Position numbers and translations under genes: made by a program. From contig NZ_CABVPP010000006.1 of NCBI RefSeq assembly GCF_902499075.1, forward strand, positions 1 to 64,000: a stretch of DNA of 64,000 bases. Reading direction: 5' to 3'. This document shows positions 27,561 through 36,749 of this stretch, piece after piece; the first letter of the stretch is position 1, and every line of letters starts with the position of its first letter. Origin of the DNA: Burkholderia pseudomultivorans (lineage in GTDB: Bacteria; Pseudomonadota; Gammaproteobacteria; Burkholderiales; Burkholderiaceae). Under the pieces are notes generated by a model. It saw nothing but the letters and a program-made list of their open reading frames with translations. It did not search any database and had not been told where the DNA came from.

Positions 27561-29105
27561 ATGGCAGTCAGGGCATCTCTCCTGAACTCCGTTCTCGCCA
27601 CTCCCCCTTCCGGCAATCACCGCGTGACGGCCGCGTTGCGCCCGTCGATGCTCGTCACGCTGTTCGAGGACGTGCGCCCGATGGCGCTGTCCGGCATCGC
27701 CAGCAGCTTCGTCGCGGCGATCGCGCTGCTCCGGCTGCATCAGCTGTGGTGTCTCGCGTGGCTCGTCGCCGATGTCGGCCTGCTCGTCGCGCGGCTCGCG
27801 ATCGCTTGCGCCTACACCGCGCAGCGCGACACCGGCGACGATCGCGCCGAATACTGGGCGATGCGCTACGCCCCCGTGTCGCTCGCCGCATGCTTCGTGC
27901 TCGGCCTCGGCGTGATGGGCTGCGTGAGCGCGGTCGACGTCGAGCTCGGCACGCTGTCGGTGATGGTCGCCGGCGGCGTGTTCGGCGGCATTGCGTCGCG
28001 CAACTCGGCGCTGCCGCGGCTCGCGATGACGCAGGTCACGCTCGGCGTGCTGCCGATCGGCGTCGGCGCGCTGCTCGCCGACCGGCCCGGCGCATGGCTG
28101 CTGCTGCCGCCGCTCGTCATCTACCTGGCCGCGATGCGCACGGTCGTGCAGCGCCACTACCGCGTGCTCGTCGCGTTGATCGCGGCGCGCCAGCGCAACG
28201 CCGAGCTCGTCGCGCGCTTCGACGCCGCACTCACCTACATGCCGCACGGGCTGTGCATGATCGACGGCGACCGTCGCGTGATCGTCGCGAACCGGCGCAC
28301 CGCGCAACTGTTCGGCTCGCTGCGCGAGATCATGCTCGATGCGCCGCTGCCCGACGTCGTCGCCGCGCTCGGCACGGATGCGGCCGCGTCGGACGGCGAC
28401 GGCCTCGCCGCCCGGTGCGAGGACTGGCTGAACCGCGAGTCGTCGCCGTTCGACATCACGCTCGCCGACGGACGCCAGCTCGAACTGACGCGCCACCGCG
28501 TGCCGGACGGCAACGCGGTGATCATCGTCGAGGACGTCACCGCGCGCCGCCTCACCGAGCGGCACATTCGCCACCTGGCGCGGCACGACGCGCTGACCGG
28601 GCTGCCGAACCGCCACGAACTGCATGCGGAACTCGGCCGGATGCTGGCGCGGCGGTCGCCGCTGCCGGACGTCGTCCCGGCCGTCATGTATCTCGATCTC
28701 GACGGTTTCAAGGCGATCAACGACCGCTTCGGCCATCAGGCCGGCGACGAGGTGCTGACACAGGTCGCCGAGCGGCTCGGCCGCGCGCTGCTGCACGGCG
28801 AACTCGCGGCACGCATCGGCGGCGACGAATTCGTCGTCGCGATCGACGGCACGACGACGCACGCGTGCTCGGCCCTCGCCGCGGAGATCATCCGGCAGAT
28901 CTCGGCGCCGTACACACTGTCGATCGGCGAGACCGTCAGCTTCGGGATCAGCATCGGCATCGCGCTCGACGACGGCCATCGCTCCCCCGACGAGTTGATC
29001 CGGCAGGCCGACAGCGCACTGTACGACGCGAAATCGGCCGGCAAGGGCATGTACCGCTTCTATTCGAACGGCAGCCGCCGCGTCGCGCCGGCCACCGCGA
29101 ACTGA
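27561..29105 (+). CDS. Membrane-bound diguanylate cyclase with PAS-like domain
   Basis: A 514-residue protein. It has several membrane segments in the first 200 residues (for example LACFVLGLGVMGCVSAV, VTLGVLPIGVGALLA, LLLPPLVIYLAAM), a PAS-like domain (FDAALTYMPHGLCMIDGDRRVIVANRR), then GGDEF. The active site is intact: RIGGDEF with GGDEF at 420-424, plus DLDGFKAINDRFGH upstream. The inhibitory RxxD I-site is absent (LHGE occupies that place), so product inhibition is not expected. It should make c-di-GMP from two GTP, favouring biofilm over motility. The ATG at 27561 is chosen for its GAGG ten bases upstream; the frame is open earlier without support. Confidence 0.88.
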   Translation: MAVRASLLNSVLATPPSGNHRVTAALRPSMLVTLFEDVRPMALSGIASSFVAAIALLRLHQLWCLAWLVADVGLLVARLAIACAYTAQRDTGDDRAEYWAMRYAPVSLAACFVLGLGVMGCVSAVDVELGTLSVMVAGGVFGGIASRNSALPRLAMTQVTLGVLPIGVGALLADRPGAWLLLPPLVIYLAAMRTVVQRHYRVLVALIAARQRNAELVARFDAALTYMPHGLCMIDGDRRVIVANRRTAQLFGSLREIMLDAPLPDVVAALGTDAAASDGDGLAARCEDWLNRESSPFDITLADGRQLELTRHRVPDGNAVIIVEDVTARRLTERHIRHLARHDALTGLPNRHELHAELGRMLARRSPLPDVVPAVMYLDLDGFKAINDRFGHQAGDEVLTQVAERLGRALLHGELAARIGGDEFVVAIDGTTTHACSALAAEIIRQISAPYTLSIGETVSFGISIGIALDDGHRSPDELIRQADSALYDAKSAGKGMYRFYSNGSRRVAPATAN

Positions 29106-29326
29106 CAGCCGGCCGCGCGGGCCGTCGCCGGTTTCATTTCCGCAACGTTTTTCGCTTCCGCCGCGCGGCCGCGCGTGGCGATGTCACGTGACGTGTTCCG
29201 TAACATCGCGGCCGATCGCCCGCGACGTTCGCCGCCGAAGCCTGCAGGATCGATGCAGCGCACCGCATTTCATGGCTGGCATTCTTATTGCTCACTGACA
29301 GGAAACAGGTTGTCAGGGAGCCCCGC

Positions 29327-29599
29327 ATGAATACCGTCGAAGTCATGAGCCGCACCGATACGATCGACGAACTGGACGTGATCGACGGCGCGTCGCTGAT
29401 CCGGCGACTCGTCTCCGTGCGCCGCGCGCCGGTGCGCGAAGCCACCTGCGTCGACAATCCGCCGCTCACGCTGTACGGCGCGTTCCGCCAGGGTGTCGCC
29501 GACTACGCGGCGCGGCGCGCGAATCCGTATCGCGCGGGCAGCCGTTTCTGGGCATTGTGGGAAGAAGGCCGTCTCGAAGCCGAAACATCGGGACGGTGA
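29327..29599 (+). CDS. Rmf/CrpP-like small protein
   Basis: A 90-residue protein with GGGAG seven bases ahead of the ATG. Residues 50-85 (YGAFRQGVADYAARRANPYRAG, then SRFWALWEEGRLEA) match the shape of the ribosome modulation factor and CrpP family: a Gly-containing helix, an NPY.GS turn and a W...G helix near the end. RMF pairs ribosomes into inactive dimers in stationary phase, whereas CrpP-type relatives have been assigned other roles, so only family membership is proposed. The first 45 residues are polar and unlike RMF. It stands alone between a GGDEF gene and a zinc deacylase. Confidence 0.55.
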   Translation: MNTVEVMSRTDTIDELDVIDGASLIRRLVSVRRAPVREATCVDNPPLTLYGAFRQGVADYAARRANPYRAGSRFWALWEEGRLEAETSGR

Positions 29600-29723
29600 C
29601 GCGCACACCGGCATCGGCTGCACGGCGAAGGCGCCGGCGCCCGGCCCGCGCACCGGACGAGCCGGCGCGCGGCCGCCGTTTCCCGATAAGATGGCGGCTC
29701 CCCGTTCATCGCACGATGCCGCC

Positions 29724-30758
29724 ATGACCGCCCCCACCTCACACCGAAACCCCATTCACTGCGAGATCGATCTCGACGCGCCGGGCAAGCACGCCGGCTA
29801 CCTGCGGCTGCCGCATTCGGTCCATCGTTCGGCCTATGGCTGGCTGCCGATTCCGATCGCATCGATCCGCAACGGCGACGGCCCGGTCGCGCTCGTGATG
29901 GCCGGCAACCACGGCGACGAATACGAAGGCCAGATCATCGTGTCGCAGTTGATGCGCGAGATCGAGCCCGGGATGGTCAACGGCCAGCTGATCCTGCTGC
30001 CGATGGCGAACTTCCCCGCGGCCGATGCGGGGCTGCGCGTGTCGCCGCTCGACAACGGCAACCTGAACCGCAGCTTCCCCGGCGATCCGGCCGGCACGCC
30101 GACGCAGATGATCGCCCACTACATCGAGCATGCGCTGCTGTCGCGCGCGCAGTATCTCGTCGATCTGCATTCGGGCGGCAGTTCGCTGCTGTACCAGGGC
30201 GGCAACATGCTCGCGATCGATCCGCTCGACGCGGACGAGGCCGCGAAGCTGAACGGCATGCTGGTCGCGTTCGGGCTGCCGAACGCGCTGCTGCATGCGC
30301 CGAATCCCGTGCATTCGGCATCGGCCGCGCGCCGGCAAGGCGCGATCTCGATCGTCACCGAACTGGGCGGCGCCGGCATGGCCGATCCGTCGTTGATCCG
30401 GATGGGCCGCCAGGGGCTGCTGCACTACCTCGGCCATATCGGCCTGCTGCGCGGCGCGCTCGTGCCCGATGCGCCGCCGACCGTCACGCGCTTCCTGCGC
30501 GTCGACGGCGACCGGCATTTCGTCTATGCGTACGAGCGCGGGCTGTATGAGCCGCTCGTCGAACTCGGCGATCAGGTGAAGGCCGGACAACCGGCCGCAT
30601 GGGTGCATTTCCCCGATACGCCGCTGCGCGAGCCGGTGCTGCACCGGTTCAACGGCGACGGCGAAGTGGTATGCAAGCGCGTGCCCGCGCAAGTGCAGCG
30701 CGGCGACTGCCTGTTTCAGCTCGCGGAACCCACCGCCCCGCCGAGCATCGGCCGATAG
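29724..30758 (+). CDS. Succinylglutamate desuccinylase/aspartoacylase-family zinc deacylase
   Basis: A 344-residue protein of the AstE/AspA branch of M14-like metallohydrolases. Zinc ligands are visible in GNHGDEYEG (His and Glu, near residues 58-66) and in LVDLHSGGSS (His near 145). The catalytic-side Glu is probably in SIVTELGG near 210. The C-terminal third is the small beta domain seen in the family (YEPLVELGDQVKAGQPAAWVHFPD). It removes an acyl group from an N-acylated amino acid. DoeB-type N-acetyl-diaminobutyrate deacetylases look similar, but no ectoine genes are present. An in-frame ATG at 29691 would add eleven residues; neither has a clear ribosome binding site. Confidence 0.82.
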   Translation: MTAPTSHRNPIHCEIDLDAPGKHAGYLRLPHSVHRSAYGWLPIPIASIRNGDGPVALVMAGNHGDEYEGQIIVSQLMREIEPGMVNGQLILLPMANFPAADAGLRVSPLDNGNLNRSFPGDPAGTPTQMIAHYIEHALLSRAQYLVDLHSGGSSLLYQGGNMLAIDPLDADEAAKLNGMLVAFGLPNALLHAPNPVHSASAARRQGAISIVTELGGAGMADPSLIRMGRQGLLHYLGHIGLLRGALVPDAPPTVTRFLRVDGDRHFVYAYERGLYEPLVELGDQVKAGQPAAWVHFPDTPLREPVLHRFNGDGEVVCKRVPAQVQRGDCLFQLAEPTAPPSIGR

Positions 30759-30834
30759 GGCCGGTTCCGGACCTCTGCTTTCCCCGTGCTGTCTGCCGTG
30801 TGTGGCGGACGGCACGCGTGCGCCATTAACCAAC

Positions 30835-30862
30835 TTGACAAATTAACCTACTTGGTTAGACT
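30835..30862 (+). promoter_or_regulatory. mqsRA promoter with MqsA-type operator
   Basis: A perfect -35 TTGACA (30835-30840) and TAGACT (30857-30862) are 16 bp apart. Between and over the -10 lies TAACC-TACTT-GGTTA (30844-30858), a perfect inverted repeat of the AACC/GGTT kind that MqsA binds in E. coli. A second half-site TTAACCAA lies at 30826-30833. The toxin start is about 15 bp downstream of the -10. Bound antitoxin would block polymerase directly, giving autorepression. Confidence 0.75.
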
Positions 30863-30877
30863 CGCACATGGATGCAC

Positions 30878-31174
30878 ATGGAAAAGAGAACGCCGCACTG
30901 CAAGCTGCCGCGCGTCAAGGCGCTGATCGAGGCCGGCAAGGTCCGCCTGACCGCAAGCGCCGTCATCGGCGCCCGCCAGATGGGCTTCACCGAAGCGGAA
31001 ACGATCGACGTGGTGAGGGCGCTGACGCCGTTCGAATTCCACAAGAGCATGACGACCTACGCCGACCACACGATCTGGCAGGACGTCTACCGGCCTTGCA
31101 CGATGCGCGGCGACGTGTACCTGAAACTGACCGTCGTCGACGATGTGCTGATCGTGTCTTTCAAGGAGCGATGA
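30878..31174 (+). CDS. mqsR: Type II toxin MqsR (GCU-specific mRNA interferase)
   Basis: A 98-residue protein, the same length as E. coli MqsR and matching it across its length: MEKRTPH at the start, KSMTTYADHTIWQDVYRP in the middle (conserved catalytic-face Lys, Tyr and His region) and DVLIVSFKE at the end. MqsR is a RelE-fold ribonuclease that cuts mRNA at GCU and shifts cells towards persistence and biofilm. The ATG at 30878 is chosen over an in-frame ATG at 30872 because it aligns exactly with the E. coli start. The toxin gene precedes the antitoxin by one base, the reversed order typical of mqsRA. Confidence 0.95.
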   Translation: MEKRTPHCKLPRVKALIEAGKVRLTASAVIGARQMGFTEAETIDVVRALTPFEFHKSMTTYADHTIWQDVYRPCTMRGDVYLKLTVVDDVLIVSFKER

Positions 31175-31175
31175 G

Positions 31176-31577
31176 ATGAAATGTCCTGCATGCGGTGCCG
31201 CCAGGCTGATCCGCGACACGCGCGACATCCCGTACACCTACAAGGGCGAATCGACCGTGATCCCGCACATCACCGGCGAGTTTTGTCCGGCGTGCGGCGA
31301 GTCGGTGCTCGACGTCGGCGAGGCGACCCGTTTCGGCGAAGCGGTGTCGGCATTCAACCGGCAAGTGAATGCAACGCTCGTCGATCCGAAGTTCATCGCG
31401 TCGGTGCGCAAGAAGCTGAAGCTCGATCAGCGCGAGGCGGCCGAGATTTTCGGCGGCGGCGTCAACGCGTTTTCCCGCTACGAGACCGGCAAGACCAATC
31501 CGCCGCTGGCGCTCGTGAAGCTGCTGAAGATTCTCGACCGTCATCCGGATCTGCTCGACGAAGTGCGCGCAGCGTAA
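31176..31577 (+). CDS. mqsA: Antitoxin MqsA
   Basis: A 133-residue two-domain antitoxin. The N-terminal zinc domain has two CxxC pairs (CPACG at 3-7 and CPACG near 37-41) and binds the toxin. The C-terminal HTH_XRE domain contains RKKLKLDQREAAEIFGGGVNAFSRYETGKTNP, nearly the E. coli sequence, and binds the operator upstream of mqsR. It begins one base after the toxin stop and is presumably co-transcribed. It neutralises MqsR and represses the operon; in E. coli it also represses stress genes, which cannot be judged here. The pair looks complete and functional. Confidence 0.95.
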   Translation: MKCPACGAARLIRDTRDIPYTYKGESTVIPHITGEFCPACGESVLDVGEATRFGEAVSAFNRQVNATLVDPKFIASVRKKLKLDQREAAEIFGGGVNAFSRYETGKTNPPLALVKLLKILDRHPDLLDEVRAA

Positions 31578-31883
31578 ACGAACCTCCCCCGACGTCTCGG
31601 CCTGCGCGGCGCAGCGATGATCCGCCGCGCACGTACACGCGCATGCATGCGCGCCATTCCCCCACTCTCGCTGCAAGCCTTCTGACGCTTCCTGCGAAAT
31701 CCTTATCGAAATTGCTTCGTTCGTCTTCGCGCGCCGCCCCGCTAACGTATCCGAAACGGCGGCGGCCCGCCGAATGCATCGCACCGCGCACCGTAGCCGC
31801 CGCCATCACGACAACCGCGTCGCGATAACGAACGAAACGGCCGGGCCGCGTGCCTGCCTCGTCCGCATCGCGCGCCTTTCGCG
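31578..31883 (+). other. Intergenic region ahead of the organosulfur block
   Basis: 306 bp with no convincing gene. It has an AT-richer stretch around 31695-31725 (CCTTATCGAAATTGC) and a hairpin-prone GGCGGCGGCCCGCCG further on. It should hold the promoter of the acetyltransferase-to-transporter run. No CysB-like or other operator could be assigned by eye. Confidence 0.35.
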
Positions 31884-32450
31884 ATGCCCATGGCCACGAC
31901 CGACCGCATCATCGACACGACCCCGCTCGACGTTCGCGCGCAGCCGCTGATCGACGCGCTGATCCACGAGTATTCGACACGCTACGACGCGTACCGGCCC
32001 GACAGCCGTGCGTCCGCGCGCGAAGAACTCGCGCGCTATCCGGCCGAACTGTTTGCGCCGCCCGAAGGCGCGTTCGTGCTGCTGCTGCGCGACGGCGAGA
32101 CGATCGGCGGCGGCGCGTTCAAGCGTTACGACGCACAGACGGCCGAACTGAAGCGCATCTGGACACATGCCGGCCTGCGCCGCCAGGGGCTCGCGCGGCG
32201 CATCGTCGAAGCGCTCGAACGGCGCGCCGTGCAGCAGGGCTATCGCCGCGTGTATCTGACGACCGGCTTTCGCCAGCCCGAAGCGTGGGCGCTCTACGAC
32301 CGTACCGGCTATACGCGGCTGTTCGATCCATCGATCGCCCCCGAAGTGCTGTTCCATCTGCGCTTCGGCAAGGATCTCGTCGATCCGTCGCGCACGTCGA
32401 CGCTCGCCGACCTGTGGGCGCCCGCGCCCGAACCGGCGCTGCCGCGCTGA
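31884..32450 (+). CDS. GNAT-family N-acetyltransferase (SnaB/YxeL-like by context)
   Basis: A 188-residue GNAT enzyme. The acetyl-CoA pyrophosphate loop is RRQGLARRIVEALERRA (Q/RxxGxG/A type, residues 96-112), followed by the beta-bulge strand RRVYLTTGF and ALYDRTGYTR near the C-terminus. It transfers an acetyl group from acetyl-CoA to an amine. It heads a run with a binding protein, an SnaA-type monooxygenase and a fused transporter. The same partnership occurs in the yxe and ytm operons of Bacillus subtilis, where the acetyltransferase N-acetylates an S-substituted cysteine before oxidative cleavage. That substrate is inferred from context only. ATG 31890 is an alternative start. Confidence 0.85.
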   Translation: MPMATTDRIIDTTPLDVRAQPLIDALIHEYSTRYDAYRPDSRASAREELARYPAELFAPPEGAFVLLLRDGETIGGGAFKRYDAQTAELKRIWTHAGLRRQGLARRIVEALERRAVQQGYRRVYLTTGFRQPEAWALYDRTGYTRLFDPSIAPEVLFHLRFGKDLVDPSRTSTLADLWAPAPEPALPR

Positions 32451-32503
32451 GTGCACCGCTTCCCGCCCGACCCCGCCTCCGACCACAACGACTGGACGTC
32501 TTC

Positions 32504-33451
32504 ATGCCACGCACCGCCCGCCTCTCTTCCCGCGCAGTCCGCACGCTGGCCGCCGCGCTGGTCGGCCTGACCGCCTTCACCGCTATCGCCACCGCCGCGA
32601 CCTTCGACCTGAGCCCCGAGCAACGCGATCGCCCGCGCGGCGTCGCCGATCCGGCGGTCGAGCGCGCGGTGCCCGCGTCGTTCCGGTTCGCCGAGCCCGA
32701 TACGCTGACGATCGGCATCGCGCCCGCGCTGCCGCCGATCAGTTCGTACGCCACCGATGCGCGCACGGTGATCGGCTTCGATGCGGATGTCGGCCAGCTC
32801 GTGTCCGACACGCTCGGCCGGAAGCTGAAGATCGTCGCGCTGTCGTGGCCCGACTGGCCGCTCGCGCTCGAGTCGGGCAAGGTCGATGCGGTGATCTCGA
32901 ACGTCACGGTCACCGAGGAGCGCAAGCAGAAATTCGATTTCTCGACCTACCGCAAGGACCAGGTCGGCTTCTACGTGCGCAACGACAGCAAGATCCAGTC
33001 GATCCGCGAGCCGAAGGACGTGGCGGGGCTGCGCATCGTCACGGATGCGGGCACCAACCAGGAAAAGATCCTGCTCGAATGGGATCGCGAAAACGTCGCG
33101 CACGGCCTGAAACCGGTGCAGATCCAGTACTACGACGACCAGGCGATGCGGATCGTCGCGGTGCAGTCCGGGCGCGCGGACGCCATCTTCAGCGTGAACT
33201 CGGTGCTCGCGTACCAGAGCGCGCAGCAGGGCAAGACGCGGCTGGTCGGCACAGTCAGCGGCGGCTGGCCGCGCACCGCCGACATCGCGATCGCGACGCG
33301 CAAGGGCAGCGGCCTCGCACAGCCGCTGACCGTCGCGCTGAACGGGCTGATCAAGAACGGCCGCTACCGGCAGGTACTCGATCGCTGGAACCTCGCGTCC
33401 GAAGCGATCGACCAGTCGCGCACGAATCCGCCCGGCCTGCCGAAGAGCTGA
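32504..33451 (+). CDS. ABC transporter solute-binding protein, Sec-exported (organosulfur/amino-acid type)
   Basis: A 315-residue family 3 solute-binding protein with a Sec signal ([21 protein letters not shown], cut near TATAA). Core features are [17 protein letters not shown], the [21 protein letters not shown] hinge that marks amino-acid binders, and [22 protein letters not shown]. It captures the substrate for the fused permease-ATPase two genes downstream. It is closely paralogous to the binding protein at 36750 (shared [18 protein letters not shown] and TNPPGLP-type segments), so one arose by duplication. Spacing of 53 bp to the acetyltransferase and 40 bp to the monooxygenase supports one transcript. 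Confidence 0.88.
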   Translation: MPRTARLSSRAVRTLAAALVGLTAFTAIATAATFDLSPEQRDRPRGVADPAVERAVPASFRFAEPDTLTIGIAPALPPISSYATDARTVIGFDADVGQLVSDTLGRKLKIVALSWPDWPLALESGKVDAVISNVTVTEERKQKFDFSTYRKDQVGFYVRNDSKIQSIREPKDVAGLRIVTDAGTNQEKILLEWDRENVAHGLKPVQIQYYDDQAMRIVAVQSGRADAIFSVNSVLAYQSAQQGKTRLVGTVSGGWPRTADIAIATRKGSGLAQPLTVALNGLIKNGRYRQVLDRWNLASEAIDQSRTNPPGLPKS

Positions 33452-33491
33452 GCGCCGCCCCGACCTTCCCGACCTCCGCACCCGACACCCG

Positions 33492-34844
33492 ATGACCACC
33501 CGACGACCGATTCCCTTCGGCCTGATGCTGCAAGGCGCAGGCAGCCACATGAACGCATGGCGGCACCCGAGCAACCCGCCCGACGCGAGCATCAACCTCG
33601 ATTTCGCGATCGGCATCGCGCGCAAGGCCGAGGCCGCCGGCATTGCGTTCGCGTTCGTCGCGGACGGCCTCTACATCAACGAGAAGTCGATCCCGCACTT
33701 CCTGAACCGCTTCGAGCCGCTGACGGTGCTGTCGGCGCTCGCGGCCGCGACCCGCAAGATCGGGCTCGCCGGCACGATCTCGACGTCGTACAGCGAGCCG
33801 TTCACGGTCGCGCGCCAGCTCGCGTCGCTCGATGCGATCAGCGGCGGCCGCGCGGGCTGGAACGTCGTGACGACGCCGCTCGAAGGCACCGCGCTGAACT
33901 TCGGCAAGACCCATCCCGATCACGCGCTGCGCTACGAGATCGCCGACGAATACCTGAGCGTCGTGCAGGGGCTGTGGGACAGCTGGGACGACGACGCGTT
34001 CGTGCGCGACCGTGCGACCGGGCGCTTCTTCGATCGCGCGAAGCTGCACACGCTCGATCATCGCGGCCGCTTCTTCCAGGTCGCGGGACCGCTCAACATC
34101 CAGCGCTCGCCGCAGGGGCAGCCGGTGATCTTCCAGGCCGGATCGTCCGATGCCGGCATCGGGCTCGCAGGCAAATACGCGGACGCCGTGTTCACGCATT
34201 CGCCGTCGCTCGACGAGACCGCCGCGTTCGCGCAGCGCGTGAAGCAGAGCGCGGTCGAGCACGGCCGCCGCGCCGACGACGTGAAGATCTTCCCGGGCAT
34301 CGGGCCGATCGTCGGGCGCACGGCCGCCGAAGCCGAGGACAAGTACCAGGCGATCCGCGACCTGCTGACGATCGACGAAGCGCTCGCCTATCTCGGCCGC
34401 TTTTTCGATCACCACGATTTCACGCAGTATCCGCTCGATGCACCGTTCCCCGAACTCGGCGACCTCGGCCGCAACAGCTTCCGCTCGACCACCGACCGGA
34501 TCAAGGCCGACGCGAAGCGCAACGGCCATACGCTGCGCGAGACCGCGCTCGCCGTCGCGACGCCGCGTCCGAACTTCATCGGTACGGCCGAGCAGGTCGC
34601 CGACGAACTGATCCGCTGGTTCGACGCGGGCGCCGGCGACGGTTTCATCCTCGGCTTCCCGGTCCAGGCGCAGGGCGTCGACGATTTCATCGAGCTCGTG
34701 ATTCCGGCGCTCGAGGCACGCGGCCGCTATCGCCGCGACCTGCCGGGCAGCACGCTGCGCGACCATCTCGGCCTGCCGCGCAAGGCGAGCCGCTACGCGC
34801 AGCCCGATCCGGCCCGCGCGCCGGCGGCCGAAGCGCACGCCTGA
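33492..34844 (+). CDS. NtaA/SnaA/DszA-family FMN-dependent monooxygenase (YxeK-like by context)
   Basis: A 450-residue LLM-class flavin monooxygenase of the two-component type that needs FMNH2 from a separate reductase. It opens with [20 protein letters not shown], the family's characteristic first strand and loop. The sequence continues with [38 protein letters not shown] and the [21 protein letters not shown] segment near residue 215. Relatives cleave C-S or C-N bonds (EDTA, dibenzothiophene sulfone, pristinamycin). Beside a GNAT enzyme and an amino-acid-type transporter, the best analogy is YxeK, which cleaves N-acetylated S-substituted cysteine. No reductase gene is in the window. Confidence 0.88.
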   Translation: MTTRRPIPFGLMLQGAGSHMNAWRHPSNPPDASINLDFAIGIARKAEAAGIAFAFVADGLYINEKSIPHFLNRFEPLTVLSALAAATRKIGLAGTISTSYSEPFTVARQLASLDAISGGRAGWNVVTTPLEGTALNFGKTHPDHALRYEIADEYLSVVQGLWDSWDDDAFVRDRATGRFFDRAKLHTLDHRGRFFQVAGPLNIQRSPQGQPVIFQAGSSDAGIGLAGKYADAVFTHSPSLDETAAFAQRVKQSAVEHGRRADDVKIFPGIGPIVGRTAAEAEDKYQAIRDLLTIDEALAYLGRFFDHHDFTQYPLDAPFPELGDLGRNSFRSTTDRIKADAKRNGHTLRETALAVATPRPNFIGTAEQVADELIRWFDAGAGDGFILGFPVQAQGVDDFIELVIPALEARGRYRRDLPGSTLRDHLGLPRKASRYAQPDPARAPAAEAHA

Positions 34845-34930
34845 GCGGCTCCGCTCACGCCCTCCGCCCAGCCGAAGCGCCGCGCGATCGTGCGGCGCTT
34901 CCGACGATCCCACCAGGAGCCTGCATCGCC

Positions 34931-36706
34931 ATGAGCGACACGACCCATCTCGGCGGCACGCTGCCGCCGCTTTCTTCCTCCGGCCCGCGCGACAGCGGCG
35001 CGCGTTTGCGAATCGTGCCGGCGCGCCACCGGTCGAGCGCCGTCGGCACCGTGCTCGCGCTCGCGCTGATCGCGATCGCGCTGCATTCGCTGCTCGCGAA
35101 CCCGCAATGGGGCTGGCCGGTATTCGCCGAATGGTTCCTGTCGCCGCCCGTGCTGTCCGGCCTCGCGCGCACGCTGGTGCTGACGCTGCTCGGCGCGGTG
35201 TTCGGGCTCGTGCTCGGCGCATTCGTCGCGCTGGCGCGGCTGTCGCGCTCGCGTCTGCTCGCCGCCAGCGCATGGGCCTTCATCTGGCTGTTCCGCTCGA
35301 TCCCGCTGATCGTGCTGCTGCTGATCCTGAACAACCTCGGCTATCTGTACGAGCACGTGCGGCTCGGCGTGCCGTTCACCGGCCTCGTCTGGCTCGACGT
35401 GCCGACGACCGACCTGATCAGCCCGTTCGCCGCGGCCGTGCTCGGCCTGACGCTGAACCACGCGGCGTTTTCCGCCGAGGTGATCCGCGGCGGCATTCTC
35501 GCGGTCGACCAGGGGCAGCTCGAAGCGGCGGCCGCGCTCGGGCTGCCGCGCGGCCGGCAGACCATGCGGATCGTGCTGCCGCAGGCGATGCGCGCGATCC
35601 TGCCGACCGCGTTCAACGACCTGATCTCGCTCGCGAAAGGCACGTCGATGGTGTATGTGCTCGCGATGCCCGAGCTGTTCTACACCGTGCAGGTGATCTA
35701 TCGCCGCAATCTCGAAGTGATTCCGCTGCTGATGGTCGCGACGGTCTGGTATCTGATCATCCTGACCGTGCTGTCGGCGATCCAGGTGCAGATCGAGCGG
35801 CACTACGCGCGCGGCGCGCTGCGCAATCCGCCGCCGTCGGCGCTGACCTTCGCGCTCGCACGCGCCGGCACGCTGTGGCGCCGCCTGACGGCGCGCAAGC
35901 CGGCATCGGATGCGCACCCCGACGGCGACGCGGCCGCGCCGCACCTCGGCGGCGAAGTGGCCGTGCATCATGTGTCGAAGCAGTTCGGCATGCAGCGCGT
36001 GCTCGACAACGTATCGTTCGTCGCGCCGCGCGGCAGCGTGACCGCGATCGTCGGGCCGTCGGGTTCCGGCAAGTCGACGCTGCTGCGCACGATCAACCAT
36101 CTCGAACGCGTCGACGACGGCTTCATCGACATCGACGGCGAACTGATCGGCTACCGGCGCGACGGCGACGTGCTGCACGAACTGAAGGAGCGCGACGTGC
36201 TGAAGCGCCGCACGGCGGTCGGGATGGTATTCCAGACCTTCAACCTGTTCCCGCACCTGACCGTGTTGGAAAACCTCGTCGAGGCGCCGGTCGCGGCGGG
36301 CGGCGCGACGCGCGAGGCCGCCGAGCGGATCGCGCGCACGCTGCTCGCGCGCGTCGGGCTCGCCGACAAGGCCGATGCGTATCCGCGCCAGCTGTCCGGC
36401 GGCCAGCAGCAGCGCGTCGCGATTGCGCGGGCGCTCGCATTGCGGCCGAAGGTGCTGCTGTTCGACGAGCCGACCTCCGCGCTCGACCCCGAGCTGGTCA
36501 ACGAAGTGCTCGACGTGATCAAGGAACTCGCGCGCTCCGGCACGACGCTCGTGATCGTCACGCACGAGATCGGCTTCGCGCGCGAAGTGGCCGACCACGT
36601 GCTGTTCATGGAGCGCGGGCGCATCGTCGAAGCGGGGCCGCCGGCCGTCGTGCTCGACGCGCCGACGCATCCGCGCACGCGCGCATTCCTGTCGCGGGTG
36701 CTGTGA
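34931..36706 (+). CDS. Fused ABC transporter permease-ATPase (polar amino-acid/organosulfur uptake)
   Basis: A 591-residue single chain joining two normally separate subunits. Residues about 40-310 are a HisM-type permease with five or so membrane helices and the EAA-like loop QLEAAAALGLPRGRQTMRIVLPQAMRAILPT. After a charged linker (about 310-345), residues 345-591 are a GlnQ-type ATPase: Walker A GPSGSGKST, Q-loop VFQTFNLFPH, signature LSGGQQQR, Walker B VLLFDEPTSALDPE, and the switch His in VTHE. Two copies would form a complete importer. It lies between two paralogous binding proteins, suggesting that both deliver to it. The corresponding Bacillus system has separate YxeN and YxeO. Confidence 0.92.
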   Translation: MSDTTHLGGTLPPLSSSGPRDSGARLRIVPARHRSSAVGTVLALALIAIALHSLLANPQWGWPVFAEWFLSPPVLSGLARTLVLTLLGAVFGLVLGAFVALARLSRSRLLAASAWAFIWLFRSIPLIVLLLILNNLGYLYEHVRLGVPFTGLVWLDVPTTDLISPFAAAVLGLTLNHAAFSAEVIRGGILAVDQGQLEAAAALGLPRGRQTMRIVLPQAMRAILPTAFNDLISLAKGTSMVYVLAMPELFYTVQVIYRRNLEVIPLLMVATVWYLIILTVLSAIQVQIERHYARGALRNPPPSALTFALARAGTLWRRLTARKPASDAHPDGDAAAPHLGGEVAVHHVSKQFGMQRVLDNVSFVAPRGSVTAIVGPSGSGKSTLLRTINHLERVDDGFIDIDGELIGYRRDGDVLHELKERDVLKRRTAVGMVFQTFNLFPHLTVLENLVEAPVAAGGATREAAERIARTLLARVGLADKADAYPRQLSGGQQQRVAIARALALRPKVLLFDEPTSALDPELVNEVLDVIKELARSGTTLVIVTHEIGFAREVADHVLFMERGRIVEAGPPAVVLDAPTHPRTRAFLSRVL

Positions 36707-36749
36707 TGCGGCCCGCTTCCCGTCTGCCCGCCATTCAGGACACGACACG

